A DNA stretch of 64,000 bases, taken from Pseudomonas taeanensis MS-3. Lineage in GTDB: Bacteria > Pseudomonadota > Gammaproteobacteria > Pseudomonadales > Pseudomonadaceae. Each line of letters begins with the position of its first letter. Within the stretch, counting starts at the first letter, position 1. The notes under the pieces are model-generated. The model saw nothing but the letters and a program-made list of their open reading frames with translations, made no database searches and had not been told where the DNA came from. Positions 27,192-36,507 of this stretch are shown here, one piece after another. The stretch covers positions 237,115-301,114 of the forward strand of contig NZ_AWSQ01000002.1 of assembly GCF_000498575.2 (NCBI RefSeq), written 5' to 3'. Made by a program: the position numbers and the translations under genes.

Positions 27192-28826
27192 CTACTCATA
27201 GACCCCTAGCGCGGTGTTGAGGTTGGCGTAGTAATTCTCAGGGCCAATTTCTTGCAGAATGCCCGCCTTGCCGAGCTTGTTGAACACCGTCGTGTTGGCC
27301 TCGCAGAGTTTCACCACGATATTACGCTTGTGCAGCTGCTGAATGACTTCTTCCAGGGTTTGCAGGCCGGTGATATCCATAAATGGTACGCGCTTCAGGC
27401 GGATGATCAGCAGGCTGGGGTCGGAATGGGTCTGTGCCAGCACGCGCTCGAAGGTCTCAGCCGCACCAAAGAACAGTGGCCCTTCAATCGTATAAATCAA
27501 CACTCCCGGCGGCAAGTGGAAGTCGCCATGGATCCGAAGCTCTGCTTCAAGCTCATGCTCGACGACCTGTTGCACCTCGACAGATGAGGCCATGCGGCGC
27601 ATGAAATGCAGCAGCGCGAGAATGACGCCTATATTCACGGCGACTACCAAATCAGTGAACACCGTGAGGCTGAAGGTAATGAGCAAAATAACCACATCAG
27701 CGCGTGGCGCTCGCTGAACCATGCGTTTGAAGTGCTTCAACTCGCTCATGTTGTAGGCGACCACAAATAGAATAGCGGCCAGGGCGCACAGAGGGATGTT
27801 CGAAGCCAAAGGCGCCAGGAATAGAATAATCAGCACCAAGGTTACGGCGTGTGTGATGCCGGCCAGCGGGCTCGTGCCGCCGTTACGGATATTGGTTGCA
27901 GTGCGGGCAATCGCTCCAGTGGCTGCGAAGCCGCCAAACAATGGAGTGGCAAGGTTGGCGATCCCCTGGCCGATCAGTTCCTGGTTGGAGTCGTGCCTGG
28001 TGCCGGCCATGCCATCGGCCACTACAGCAGAGAGAAGCGACTCGATTGCCCCAAGCATAGCGATAGCGAAAGCCGGGCCGATCAGATCGATGACACGCGA
28101 TAGCGTTATTTCAGGCAGGCCCAACTCCGGCAAACCTTGAGGTATACCGCCAAATGCGCTGCCAATCGTGGCGACCCCATCGAAATGAAAAAATGATTGG
28201 ATCCCTGTAACGATCGCCATTGCTATGAGCGGGCCGGGTACCCGTTTGAGTCCGGGAACTCTGGAAGCGGTGACGACCAGGAAAAGGCTGAGCGCGGCCA
28301 GCAGCGTGGTGGCCACATGCAGACTCGGCAGTGCCTGCAGCAAATGCCAGAGTTTCTCGTGGAAATATTCTCCGCTGAGTTGCGGTAAGCCAAAAAAGTC
28401 TTTCCATTGTCCGACCCAGATGATCACACCGATACCTGCGGTGAAGCCGACGATCACCGGATCGGGGATGAACTTGATGATTGCACCGAGCCGGGTGATG
28501 CCCAGCAATAGCAATATGCCGCCGGCCATCATCGTGGCGATTTGCAGGCCATCAACGCCATGCGTGGCGGTGACGCCCGCCAGTATCACGATGAACGCAC
28601 CTGTCGGGCCGGCAATCTGCAAACGGCTGCCACCAAAGAGAGATACCAGCAGGCCGCCAATGATCGCGGTATAGATCCCTTGCTCAGGCTTGACGCCAGA
28701 CGCAATGGCAAAAGCCATCGCAAGAGGCAGCGCCACGACCCCAACTATCACGCCAGACACTAGATTGCGGAGCCAGTGCTCGCGCCCCAGCAAGCCCGCC
28801 CTCCACGCCTCACGTACTGCAATCAT
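27192..28826 (-). CDS. SulP-family anion transporter with STAS domain
   Basis: This 544-residue inner-membrane transporter has some 12-14 hydrophobic segments followed by a C-terminal STAS domain (about 440-544) with the typical 'RLKRVPFMDITGLQTLEEV'. SulP proteins carry sulfate, bicarbonate or dicarboxylates. The substrate cannot be told from sequence. The motif 'QIAGPTGAFIVILAG' (about 70-84) is typical of bacterial SulP transporters. No carbonic anhydrase gene is adjacent. It is monocistronic, divergent from the small gene at 29.0 kb. Confidence 0.92.
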   Translation of the reverse strand: MIAVREAWRAGLLGREHWLRNLVSGVIVGVVALPLAMAFAIASGVKPEQGIYTAIIGGLLVSLFGGSRLQIAGPTGAFIVILAGVTATHGVDGLQIATMMAGGILLLLGITRLGAIIKFIPDPVIVGFTAGIGVIIWVGQWKDFFGLPQLSGEYFHEKLWHLLQALPSLHVATTLLAALSLFLVVTASRVPGLKRVPGPLIAMAIVTGIQSFFHFDGVATIGSAFGGIPQGLPELGLPEITLSRVIDLIGPAFAIAMLGAIESLLSAVVADGMAGTRHDSNQELIGQGIANLATPLFGGFAATGAIARTATNIRNGGTSPLAGITHAVTLVLIILFLAPLASNIPLCALAAILFVVAYNMSELKHFKRMVQRAPRADVVILLITFSLTVFTDLVVAVNIGVILALLHFMRRMASSVEVQQVVEHELEAELRIHGDFHLPPGVLIYTIEGPLFFGAAETFERVLAQTHSDPSLLIIRLKRVPFMDITGLQTLEEVIQQLHKRNIVVKLCEANTTVFNKLGKAGILQEIGPENYYANLNTALGVYE

Positions 28827-29003
28827 GACTAGCTCCTCAATGGCTGCATGTGCATAATATTAACATCCAATGATAATGACAAAGCCTTGATCAGCGGTAT
28901 CGTGCCGCTCGAGATGGCTATGGTGGTCAAAGCTGGAGAGCGTTGAAAAAGCGTGCACTTGTGAGTAGACGTGTTCGAGAGCGCATATAGCCTGGTGATT
29001 GAC

Positions 29004-29234
29004 ATGAATCGTGATGCCGTGAAAACCAAACATGCCGAAGGCATTGCCTTTGACACCTATGTGATCGCAAACCCGACCAACCCCAAGGAATGGATCGTGT
29101 TCTTCAAGAAGGATGCCGGGAGAAGTTTTTTCTTGGTTGATGACAGCGAGGAGGTCGAGTCATTTGGGCATCTGGATGACTTGATCGCCGAGCTCCGGGA
29201 CTTGGGCATCAAGACCGCTGAAATCCATTTTTAA
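29004..29234 (+). CDS. Small hypothetical protein
   Basis: The ORF encodes about 76 residues from ATG 29004. An in-frame start at 28971 would add 11 residues. The composition is that of a soluble, acidic protein ('FFLVDDSEEVESFGHLDDLIAELRDLGIKTAEIHF') with plausible codon use and a predicted beta-beta-alpha layout. I do not recognise it. It lies divergent from the SulP gene and 380 bp from the next intact gene. Confidence 0.5.
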   Translation: MNRDAVKTKHAEGIAFDTYVIANPTNPKEWIVFFKKDAGRSFFLVDDSEEVESFGHLDDLIAELRDLGIKTAEIHF

Positions 29235-29280
29235 CCCTTTGCCTACTCCCTGGAAGCATGATCATGTCAGTGAAGATTGA

Positions 29281-29451
29281 GCATCTGTCCAGTCAAGCGA
29301 AGAGCTTTGGTGTGTCCGTTTCGGCACCAGGCGTGTGCAGTTTCGAAATGGAAAAAGTGCCCAGAATTATGCCGCCCAACTCAAGGCGCGGATCGAGGAT
29401 CTCCATGTCTACCCTCGGCTTAATCTGTCGGCGAACACCCGTAGCCGATAA
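29281..29451 (+). pseudogene. Possible short gene remnant
   Basis: A frame without an ATG, opening after a TGA near 29278 and ending at a TAA near 29451, reads like real protein: 'FGTRRVQFRNGKSAQNY' then 'AAQLKARIEDLHVYPRLN'. Another frame here carries an ATG (29258) but a less protein-like tail. This may be the 3' end of a gene whose start is lost. I cannot name the family. The rest of 29235-29614 shows only GC-rich inverted segments (GCCGG/CCGGC near 29490-29550). Confidence 0.3.
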
Positions 29452-29614
29452 GCGCTGGCGAGGTTGAACCTCACTTGCATGCCAATGGAATTGACCGGCT
29501 GCTCTTGGCCGGTAGTCGCCAGTCGCATCTGACTGGCGCCGGCCAGTAGCGGCCACTCGATAGAGCCTAAGAAATCCGGGGCGACTCATAGTGGACGCTT
29601 CCGTACGAGCACAT

Positions 29615-30796
29615 TCAAGCTTGCTGGGCATTCAGTAAGCGACGTTCATACCACCAAATCAGCAGGTAGATCAGCGTGATGACGCTCCCTGCAACCGCCA
29701 TTACTGTGAAGATCAGAGCCGCTTGCCTAGGGATGAATTCCAGCAGTGAGGTCAGAAACTGGCCCGAGAAGATGGCCATCGACAGGTAAGCCAAATTGCG
29801 GCCACGCCTTGCGGCGGGTGTGCGCGCCACTGTCATGTGGTTGACCAGCGGAATCGAGAAGCCGAAGCCGATACCGGAAAAGAGGGCGCCGAGACTCATT
29901 AACTGCATGTCCTCGGCGAGGCCGAACAGGATCAGACTGGTCGTGAAGCTTGCAAAGGCCAGCGTCAGGGTAATGATCTCGCCGATTTGCCTGGCAACCC
30001 AAGGCAATAGCATGGCTGCCGCAACCGCTACCAATGAGATGGCAGCCAGAAAGAAGCCGATCTGCGTCTCGCCCAAGCCCATGCCGGATAACTCCAGTGG
30101 TAGCAATACAAAGGGCGTGAAGAACAACATCATCGCTGCTGTGGCTGCCAGGTAGACCCATCCCATGCCAGTAACAGAATCAGAGGATGTATCTGTCGCT
30201 ATGTCAGCGTGTTCATCTGAGGGTGTGCGACTGGGTACCCATGCGCGCAACATCAACAGCATGACCCAAGCCAGCAGGTAGACCGCAAAGGGCCAGTGCC
30301 AGCCGATCCCGGCAAGAATGCCGGCGGCAGTGAGGAACAACACGCCACCTAGTTCGATAGCCATGCCTTGCTGGGCGAGCACCTTCAGACGCTCATGTCC
30401 CTGATACCAATGCGAGATCAGGCTGGTCCCAGAGACCATCACCACGGCTGTAGCGCCTCCCAATAATACGCGGTCGGCAAACACCAGTGCCGGGCCTGAC
30501 AGCATGGCGCCAGCTACGCCCAGCAGACCGTAGCTGGCCAGGCCCATTTGCAGCGCTGTATAGGCACCAACACGATCAATCAATCGCCCGGCCAGTGGCG
30601 CAAAAAGAATCACACCTAATGCTGGAAGGGTGACCAGCCAACTGGCGTGGCTACTCACACCCAGAGCAGAAGAAATGATGGCCAAGCCGGGCGCTACTAC
30701 CGAGCCCACCATGATGACCAGACAGGCCACGGCCAGCAGGGTAAAGCGTCCGCGTGACGAGAGAGAGGCTGGGATGGTGTTGGGTTTTCCATTCAT
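29615..30796 (-). CDS. MFS transporter
   Basis: This 393-residue major facilitator protein has 12 hydrophobic segments. The loop 2-3 signature appears as 'GRLIDRVGAYTALQMG' (about 70-85), and the N-terminus is typical for short cytosolic-start MFS efflux proteins. Substrate unknown. It is followed upstream on the same strand, after 98 bp, by a second MFS gene (30895-32127), so both may be controlled by the LysR regulator divergent from the latter. Confidence 0.85.
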   Translation of the reverse strand: MNGKPNTIPASLSSRGRFTLLAVACLVIMVGSVVAPGLAIISSALGVSSHASWLVTLPALGVILFAPLAGRLIDRVGAYTALQMGLASYGLLGVAGAMLSGPALVFADRVLLGGATAVVMVSGTSLISHWYQGHERLKVLAQQGMAIELGGVLFLTAAGILAGIGWHWPFAVYLLAWVMLLMLRAWVPSRTPSDEHADIATDTSSDSVTGMGWVYLAATAAMMLFFTPFVLLPLELSGMGLGETQIGFFLAAISLVAVAAAMLLPWVARQIGEIITLTLAFASFTTSLILFGLAEDMQLMSLGALFSGIGFGFSIPLVNHMTVARTPAARRGRNLAYLSMAIFSGQFLTSLLEFIPRQAALIFTVMAVAGSVITLIYLLIWWYERRLLNAQQA

Positions 30797-30894
30797 GAAC
30801 AGGAGCCTTGTTTGATGATGGCGCGACGGGTTCCCCGCGCACTGTTATCCGGCGCTATACAACCGGCTCTTGGGGATAAAAATGTTGCCTACGA

Positions 30895-32127
30895 TCAGGC
30901 GGCAGCCGATTCAAAGCTCTTGTCTGTCCAGCGCATGGCAACGTGCAGAAGCAGTGCGCTTGCTGACAGGGCTACGCTGAGCCCCATCACACCCGGCCAG
31001 CCGTATGCCGTCATCAATTGGACCCCGGAGGCGGAGCCAATGGCGGCGCCGAGGTAATAGAACAGCATGTACACGGCGTTCAGCCGGCTTTGCGCAGATG
31101 GCTCGATAGCAAATACGCGCACTTGATTGGGCACCTGAGCGGCGAACACACCGAGGTCTATCAGTACGATGCCGATGACCAGGCCGATGAGTGAGTACGA
31201 ATAGCCCCACATCACCAAGGTGCCTACCAGCAATACCAAAAGAGCCGAACAGATAGTCCGCCAGGTGCCCAGTGACCCGACCCAGCGACCGGACACTTTG
31301 GCGCCGACAATGCCGGCCATGCCGGCGATACCGAACATGCCCGCCTGTTGCAGGTTCAGGTTGAGTGGTGCATTGGTGAGGTGCAGCGAGAGGCTCGCCC
31401 AGACCGCGTTGAAGGCGGCAAACCACAGCGCGCCGGTCAGTGCCGAGACCCTCAGCAGTGCATGCCTGCGCAGGAGGGTGAACATTGAGCCGATCAGCGC
31501 TGGGTAACGCATGCCGGCAACCCGCGAGCTTTCGTTTGGTAGCAGGCGCCAGAGCAACAGCCCCCAGATCAGCGCTGTGGCAGCAGCCATCCAGTACACG
31601 GCTCGCCAGCCCATGTGCTCGGCGATACTGCCGCTGAGCACACGAGACAGCAAAATGCCTGCGGTCAGCCCACTCATCAGCGTGCCCAGTACTCGACCGC
31701 GCTGTTGTGGTGATGACATAGAGGCGGCGAGTGGAATCAGCTGCTGGGTGATATTGGCGCCGAGGCCCATCAGAAAAGTGCCAAGCACCAGGATCAGACC
31801 GCTCACCGTCGTGGCCTGCAGCACCAGCGCGCCCACCAGCAGGCAGGACAACAACCCAATCAGTTTGCGGTGTGGCATGACATCGCCCAGCGGCGAGATC
31901 AAGAGAATGGCGGCGGCGTAGCCGATCTGGGTGGCGAAAGGCACTAGACCTAACTGCGTGTCGCTCAACGATAGGTCATCACGCAGCGCGGGTAATAAAG
32001 GTTGATAGTAGTAAAGGTTGGCCGCCGTGAAGGCGACGGCCATGGCCATGAGTACTAGCAACACGTAGGAGGGCGCCTCTATCCCGGTAGGGGATACTGA
32101 TGCCTGGTTTGCGTGGGTAGATGACAT
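30895..32127 (-). CDS. MFS efflux transporter (LysR-linked)
   Basis: This 410-residue transporter with 12 predicted helices belongs to the drug/sugar-efflux type of MFS. It has 'YYYQPLLPALRDDLSLSDTQLG' in broken form at about 40-60, 'LISPLGDVMPHRKLIG' in loop 2-3, and 'LGANITQQLIPLAASMSSPQQRGRV' around helix 4-5. This pattern is common in bacterial MFS genes placed divergently from a LysR regulator. The 126-bp shared promoter holds a perfect palindrome, consistent with local control. Substrate unknown. Confidence 0.88.
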   Translation of the reverse strand: MSSTHANQASVSPTGIEAPSYVLLVLMAMAVAFTAANLYYYQPLLPALRDDLSLSDTQLGLVPFATQIGYAAAILLISPLGDVMPHRKLIGLLSCLLVGALVLQATTVSGLILVLGTFLMGLGANITQQLIPLAASMSSPQQRGRVLGTLMSGLTAGILLSRVLSGSIAEHMGWRAVYWMAAATALIWGLLLWRLLPNESSRVAGMRYPALIGSMFTLLRRHALLRVSALTGALWFAAFNAVWASLSLHLTNAPLNLNLQQAGMFGIAGMAGIVGAKVSGRWVGSLGTWRTICSALLVLLVGTLVMWGYSYSLIGLVIGIVLIDLGVFAAQVPNQVRVFAIEPSAQSRLNAVYMLFYYLGAAIGSASGVQLMTAYGWPGVMGLSVALSASALLLHVAMRWTDKSFESAAA

Positions 32128-32206
32128 ATTTGAGTCTCTGCGAATGTGCCCGTGTAGCGAGCAATGCGCAGATTCTAGTGATGCCCATCTAATAACAGAA
32201 ATGATG

Positions 32207-32231
32207 ATATGGTATCTAACCTATACCATAT
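32207..32231. promoter_or_regulatory. Palindromic operator between MFS and LysR genes
   Basis: A perfect inverted repeat, ATATGGTAT-N7-ATACCATAT, lies 23 bp before the LysR ATG and 80 bp before the divergent MFS ATG. Interrupted dyads of the T-N11-A class are typical LysR-type binding sites. Confidence 0.75.
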
Positions 32232-32253
32232 TAGTATCAATCAAGGCGGCGTG

Positions 32254-33168
32254 ATGGAGCTCAAAACCCTCAGAACCTTTGTCGCGGTGGCGGAGTTACG
32301 CAACTTCTCGGCCGCTGCACGTCTGCTGCATACGGTTCAACCAGCCGTCAGCCGGCAGATTGCCGAATTGGAAGAGGAGCTGGGTACGCCGCTGCTATGG
32401 CGCAGCACGCGGGAGGTGAGGGTTACTGCCGCCGGTGAGGTGTTGCTGGAGGATGCCCGTCGTTTACTCGCGCTTGAGATTGAGGCGCGCGAGCGGGTGA
32501 CGCGCGCGGCCCGCGGTCAAAGTGGTCAGCTGCGAATCGGCTACATGAGCTCAGCCACCGCACGCTTCTTGCCTACTCTGTTGCAGCACTTCAGTCAGCG
32601 TAATCCGGAGGTGCACGTCGAGCTTTTCGAGATGACTGCTCAACAGCAGCTCGAAGCCTTCGCCCGTCACGAGATTGATCTGGGTTTATCGCGGCCGTTG
32701 CCCAAGCCTGCGCCTCTGGGTCTGGAAAGCCTGTTGCTCTATCAGGACCGTTTGATGGCAGTCCTACCGCAAGCGCATCCGTTGGCCAAGGGTAAGCAGC
32801 TGTCACTCAAGGCATTAGCCCGAGAAGATTTCGTGCTTTTCGAGCGCGGGCAAGCCAGTGGCCTGTTCGACCGAATCATCAGCGCTTGCGGGGAGGCGGG
32901 CTTTTCCCCGCGAGTGGTACGTCAGCCAGCGCAGATGCAGACACTGCTCAGTCAGGTAGCCAGCGGCACGGGCTTGGCGATTGCGCCGGCCTGCATTCGT
33001 TATCTGCAAAGTGACGGCTGCGTCTTTATCAAACTGCACCCAGCTCCGCCGCCCATTGCGCTAGAACTGCACTATCTAGGGAGTCCACTACGGCCGACCG
33101 TTGAAGCCTTCTTAGAGGAAGTCAGCCAGATGCGAGAGCAAATTAAAACGCAGATGGAACCTGAATAA
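32254..33168 (+). CDS. LysR-type transcriptional regulator
   Basis: The protein has 304 residues. The N-terminal winged HTH ('NFSAAARLLHTVQPAVSRQIAELE', about 17-40) is followed by a substrate-binding domain with the typical 'LRIGYMSSATARFLPTLL' (about 92-109). It probably regulates the divergent MFS gene in response to that pump's substrate. The ATG at 32254 is chosen because AAGG precedes it and the product then begins 'MELKTLRTF', as in the family. The longer frame would start inside the operator. Confidence 0.93.
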   Translation: MELKTLRTFVAVAELRNFSAAARLLHTVQPAVSRQIAELEEELGTPLLWRSTREVRVTAAGEVLLEDARRLLALEIEARERVTRAARGQSGQLRIGYMSSATARFLPTLLQHFSQRNPEVHVELFEMTAQQQLEAFARHEIDLGLSRPLPKPAPLGLESLLLYQDRLMAVLPQAHPLAKGKQLSLKALAREDFVLFERGQASGLFDRIISACGEAGFSPRVVRQPAQMQTLLSQVASGTGLAIAPACIRYLQSDGCVFIKLHPAPPPIALELHYLGSPLRPTVEAFLEEVSQMREQIKTQMEPE

Positions 33169-33296
33169 CCCAGGTCGAGTTCATCGACGAGAATCTCGAC
33201 CACTCGCAGTGGATTTTCTTCGGTGACGTAATCGTCCAAGCACTCCGGCAGCTACGTGACTTGCGACCGAGCCTCACCTTCAATGAATCGCTTCAT
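33169..33296 (-). pseudogene. N-terminal remnant of an IS1182-type transposase
   Basis: Read on the minus strand from an ATG at 33296, the frame gives 'MKRFIEGEARSQVT', an in-frame TAG, then 'LPECLDDYVTEENPLRVVEI' and 'LVDELDLG', ending where the LysR gene stops. This is the recognisable start of IS1182-family transposases. Only about 42 of some 450 codons remain and one is a stop, so the element is dead. No terminal repeats were found. Confidence 0.7.
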
Positions 33297-33386
33297 GATC
33301 GTCCCCGACATGATCTCGACGATCAGAAGGTTAGACAAGCGCAGGCGTTTCACACAGCCTGGGTCGCTACCGACCCCTTACCGCTC

Positions 33387-33884
33387 TTAGGCGCGGGTGC
33401 CTGGGGTACCGCGAGCGTTCTTCTTCCGTAGGATCATCGACGCTTCGTTGTAGGCATTCTGGAAGGCGTCGCCGCCGATCCAATCCACTGCCGTATCTTC
33501 GTCTTCATCGTGAAAGATCCCCCGATAGGTGATGAGCAGGCCCATCATGAAGTCGGTGGCTGCGTCTTCCGCTTCTTCGGCGACCACCAGTTCCAACACC
33601 GGGTATTGCAGGAACACCAGGCACATCGCTAATAGGCTGATGTTTTCGCCGACTTTCATCGCCTGGAACAGATCGTCGAAGTGCGCTGGGTCGAAACCGT
33701 TCTCTTCGATGTCTTTGAAGTCGAAGGTGCTCAGGTCGATTTCGACATCATCGAACGGCTCGTTGATCAGCGGATTGGCCAGCACCGGATGTACCGCATT
33801 GGCTTTGGGCTTGCCTGAACGGTTCTGTTTGGCCTTGATTTTGGCCCGCTGGGCGCGTTTTTGCTGTTTAGTTGGGGAGGCCAT
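33387..33884 (-). CDS. Conserved hypothetical protein with basic N-terminus
   Basis: This 165-residue protein has a Lys/Arg-rich start ('MASPTKQQKRAQRAKIKAKQ') followed by an acidic helical body ('DDVEIDLSTFDFKDIEENGFD'). A hydrophobic helix is at about 90-107. I do not recognise the family beyond a vague memory of such proteins in Pseudomonas genomes. The ATG at 33884 has AAGGA upstream at a somewhat long spacing. In-frame Mets at 33914 and 33920 are alternatives. It sits just outside the left MITE copy. Confidence 0.6.
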   Translation of the reverse strand: MASPTKQQKRAQRAKIKAKQNRSGKPKANAVHPVLANPLINEPFDDVEIDLSTFDFKDIEENGFDPAHFDDLFQAMKVGENISLLAMCLVFLQYPVLELVVAEEAEDAATDFMMGLLITYRGIFHDEDEDTAVDWIGGDAFQNAYNEASMILRKKNARGTPGTRA

Positions 33885-34020
33885 GGAGGCGAGTTCCTTG
33901 TCCGGTGCAGCCATATTCATGGCCCAGGATAATCGGGCGCACATTGTATTCAGTCTTGGCTGGGTTCGTCGGTCAAAAGGGGAGAGATTTATTTATCCTG
34001 CTGTAAGCGTCCGCTGTCGA

Positions 34021-34201
34021 CCGATTCTGTTGAAAAAGTCGATGCTGAGCAGAAGGGCTCGAGAGGAGGCCTCGTGACGCCTGTTTTTTGCGCTTCTACG
34101 TGAAATTCAGAGCAATTCGATAGCTGCGCCATCTCAGACCTCAAAGCCAGGCACGCACTTTCTGCGCTAGAACCAAGAGCGGAGTTTTTCAACAAAATCG
34201 A
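34021..34201. mobile_element. MITE-like element, left copy
   Basis: This roughly 181-bp element has terminal inverted repeats: the left end reads CCGATTCTGTTGAAAAAGTC and the right end, inverted, CGATTTTGTTGAAAAACTC. It carries no transposase. A second copy in the same orientation, about 85-90% identical by eye, lies at 39909-40094. Reading frames in it (for example the minus-strand 33989-34195) are not genes. Confidence 0.8.
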
Positions 34202-34302
34202 TCCTTTGCGTCCGTTCGCGGATATCTTGAAACTGGCAAAAAAGAGGTTTGAAGATGTTGCCGCAATAGGGCTGATTCATATTTGCGAGTTGCGCTGGCT
34301 AT

Positions 34303-35109
34303 CTATCTGGGTGCACGGGAAATGTAGTTGATGAATAGTCGGAATAGATCGGCATTACTGGAGATCTGTAGGCGCTGGTAAATATTGTGCTTATGAACCT
34401 TTACCGTGCCTTCGGAGATTCCGAGCAGGTGGGCAATGGATGCGTTGCTGTGGCCTTGAAGGAGGAGTTTGGCGATGTAGCGCTGAGCGTCAGTCAGTTG
34501 TCCCTGAAGAATGTCCACAAAGGCGCTTTCTAGGTGGCTTTCCGGATTACCGGGGGCTACGCCTGGCTCTTCCGGACGCAAACGCCAATGTGCCTCAAAT
34601 GCCTGGGTAACGATCGGTGCCAGCGTTTGCAGTCGCCGGACTTCTAATTCCGTGAAAGGTCCGTGGCTTTGCTCTTTCATCAGCGAGAAGACGACGGCCG
34701 TGTGTGCCTGAAGCGGGATGATGTAGCCCAGCTCCTCGACCAGACTACCGTGAGTGGATGAAATGCAGGGATGGATATCAGGCGAGATAGCGAAACCCGA
34801 GGAGAGGAAGCTGTCCGGCGCCAAGTCGCTCATCCGCCAAAGACCTGCTGGGTGCTCATGCATGCAAGCGACGTAGAAAGGGTCTAGCAAATAGCCGCCA
34901 CGAGCGTAGGCGCTCAAAGTCTTTGTTGGCACCATGCCGTTGTAGCCGTCGTGCAGGAGCACGGCGGTGCGATCGAAGCGAAAGACATAAGCGCAGCTCA
35001 TGTCGAAACGCACGTCGCCCTCCAGCAAGGCGCAGAGGCTCTGGCCCAGATTTTCGGTACCCACGGCGGCGATCACGCCTGCTACCTTGCTTGCTTCCTG
35101 GTTGTTCAT
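34303..35109 (-). CDS. LuxR-type transcriptional regulator
   Basis: The protein has 268 residues. A C-terminal LuxR/FixJ HTH ('LTDAQRYIAKLLLQGHSNASIAHLLG' then 'SEGTVKVHKHNIYQRL', about 203-255) is joined to an N-terminal sensory domain without a phosphoacceptor pattern, GAF-like in look. It is not a classic AHL receptor. Placed 70 bp downstream of the EutH-like gene on the same strand, it is a good candidate to control the accessory cassette, including the divergent promoters at 37.3-37.7 kb. Confidence 0.85.
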   Translation of the reverse strand: MNNQEASKVAGVIAAVGTENLGQSLCALLEGDVRFDMSCAYVFRFDRTAVLLHDGYNGMVPTKTLSAYARGGYLLDPFYVACMHEHPAGLWRMSDLAPDSFLSSGFAISPDIHPCISSTHGSLVEELGYIIPLQAHTAVVFSLMKEQSHGPFTELEVRRLQTLAPIVTQAFEAHWRLRPEEPGVAPGNPESHLESAFVDILQGQLTDAQRYIAKLLLQGHSNASIAHLLGISEGTVKVHKHNIYQRLQISSNADLFRLFINYISRAPR

Positions 35110-35179
35110 ACGAAACCGTACTGTTTGCCTTGACCCGGGGAGTACAGCGCCGTCCCTTTATAGGATGGCGCTGCACAGT

Positions 35180-36412
35180 TCAGGACAGACCGGCCGAGAC
35201 TTGCAATGAATCGCGGGGGAGTTCTTCGTTGCCGAGCTGTAGCGCCTTCGGCACTGCCAGCCAATAGGCAATGGCCATGCCGATGAAACCGCCACTGAGT
35301 TTTCCAATAATCAGCGGAAGGATCAAGGTGGGTTGGAAGTTAGCCGAGAAGGCCATGTGGTCGCCAAAAGTAAAGGCGGCGCAGACCGAGAAAGCGATCA
35401 CCAGGACCTTGTCCTTGGGTGGCATATCCGCGACCAGGCGGAACATCGCCAGGATGTTCGCCGAGGCGGCGAGAATACCAGCCGCACCAACCGGCGACAT
35501 GCCTAGTTTGACGGCCACCAGTTCGAGGGGGCGGGAGAGGTAGCGTTTGATCAGGCAGACCATTGGGAAGGCGCCGCAGAGCATGATGCCAATGTAGCCG
35601 GCGATTTCCAGTGCGCGGAACTGATCTTCCTCGTCGGCGATGATGGGGGCGAAGCCCCAGTTGCCGAAGGTACTGCTGAATACACCGGTGAAGTACTCAA
35701 CGATGGACGCTACCAGGATCAGCGTGACGGCCGCGTAAATGATGCGTCCCAGCGCCAGGAACAGCCGCACCATCAGGCCAGGGAGGTATCGCAGGGCGGC
35801 TGCCAGGAAGACACAAAAGAGGATCAGCGGTAGCAGATTGCGCAGCAGCAACGGCAGCGTGAAGTTCAGCGCCTGAGTGGCTGGGCCACTGGTGGCAATA
35901 TCAGGGCGTACGCCCAGGCCCAGCCACTGCATGGCCATGGCGACGGTAATGATGCTGATCGGGATACTTAGCAGCCCGGCCATGATGCCCAGCGCCATGT
36001 ACTTATGGTCGGCTTTGTTGAGCATGGCCAAGCCCACCGGAATGACAAAGATAAGGGTCGCGCCGGACTGGAAACCGGTGATCAGCCCAAGAACCCAACC
36101 CTCAGGGTCTTCGGCCAAGGAATGGGCGAGCTGATATCCCCCCATATCCGAGGCAATGAAGATGGGGCCGGCGATGCCGGGGTCGGCGCCCAGCGCGGAA
36201 AACAGTGGGGCGACCCAGTGGCCGATGAAACTGGATATGAAGGGAATGGCTGCCATCGTGCCGGCCACTGGAATGAATATGGGGCCGATGCTATGCAGGC
36301 CCGCGGTGAACTCCTTGCCCAACTCTGACTCCGCGTTGACCACGGAGGCGATAGCGCCAATTACGGCGCAGGTCATGATGAGGTAGATGACGTACGTACC
36401 GATGTTTTCCAT
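35180..36412 (-). CDS. EutH-like permease
   Basis: This 410-residue integral membrane protein with about ten hydrophobic segments resembles EutH, the ethanolamine permease. It starts 'MENIGTYVIYLIMTCAVIGA' and contains 'DMGGYQLAHSLAED' (about 88-101), 'EYFTGVFSSTFGNWGFAPI' around 235 and 'FGDHMAFSANFQPTLILPLI' around 355-375, all typical. No other eut genes (eutBC ammonia-lyase, shell proteins) are nearby. Ethanolamine or another small amino alcohol may be the substrate, to be used by the SDR gene 95 bp upstream on the same strand. Confidence 0.85.
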   Translation of the reverse strand: MENIGTYVIYLIMTCAVIGAIASVVNAESELGKEFTAGLHSIGPIFIPVAGTMAAIPFISSFIGHWVAPLFSALGADPGIAGPIFIASDMGGYQLAHSLAEDPEGWVLGLITGFQSGATLIFVIPVGLAMLNKADHKYMALGIMAGLLSIPISIITVAMAMQWLGLGVRPDIATSGPATQALNFTLPLLLRNLLPLILFCVFLAAALRYLPGLMVRLFLALGRIIYAAVTLILVASIVEYFTGVFSSTFGNWGFAPIIADEEDQFRALEIAGYIGIMLCGAFPMVCLIKRYLSRPLELVAVKLGMSPVGAAGILAASANILAMFRLVADMPPKDKVLVIAFSVCAAFTFGDHMAFSANFQPTLILPLIIGKLSGGFIGMAIAYWLAVPKALQLGNEELPRDSLQVSAGLS

Positions 36413-36507
36413 AGCTGCCTCGTCTCTTGTAAGTTTTTTGTTAGGGGGCAGAACGTAGGTAGGTTGAATACCTATTATTTTGGTGTTCAGTCCTCTAGGC
36501 CCGGAGG

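Noticed and set aside
33989..34195. 68-codon minus-strand frame in the left MITE, and its relative at 39948-40139
   Set aside because: Both lie within the non-coding repeat and are alike only because the repeat is. They have no ribosome-binding site and are not genes.
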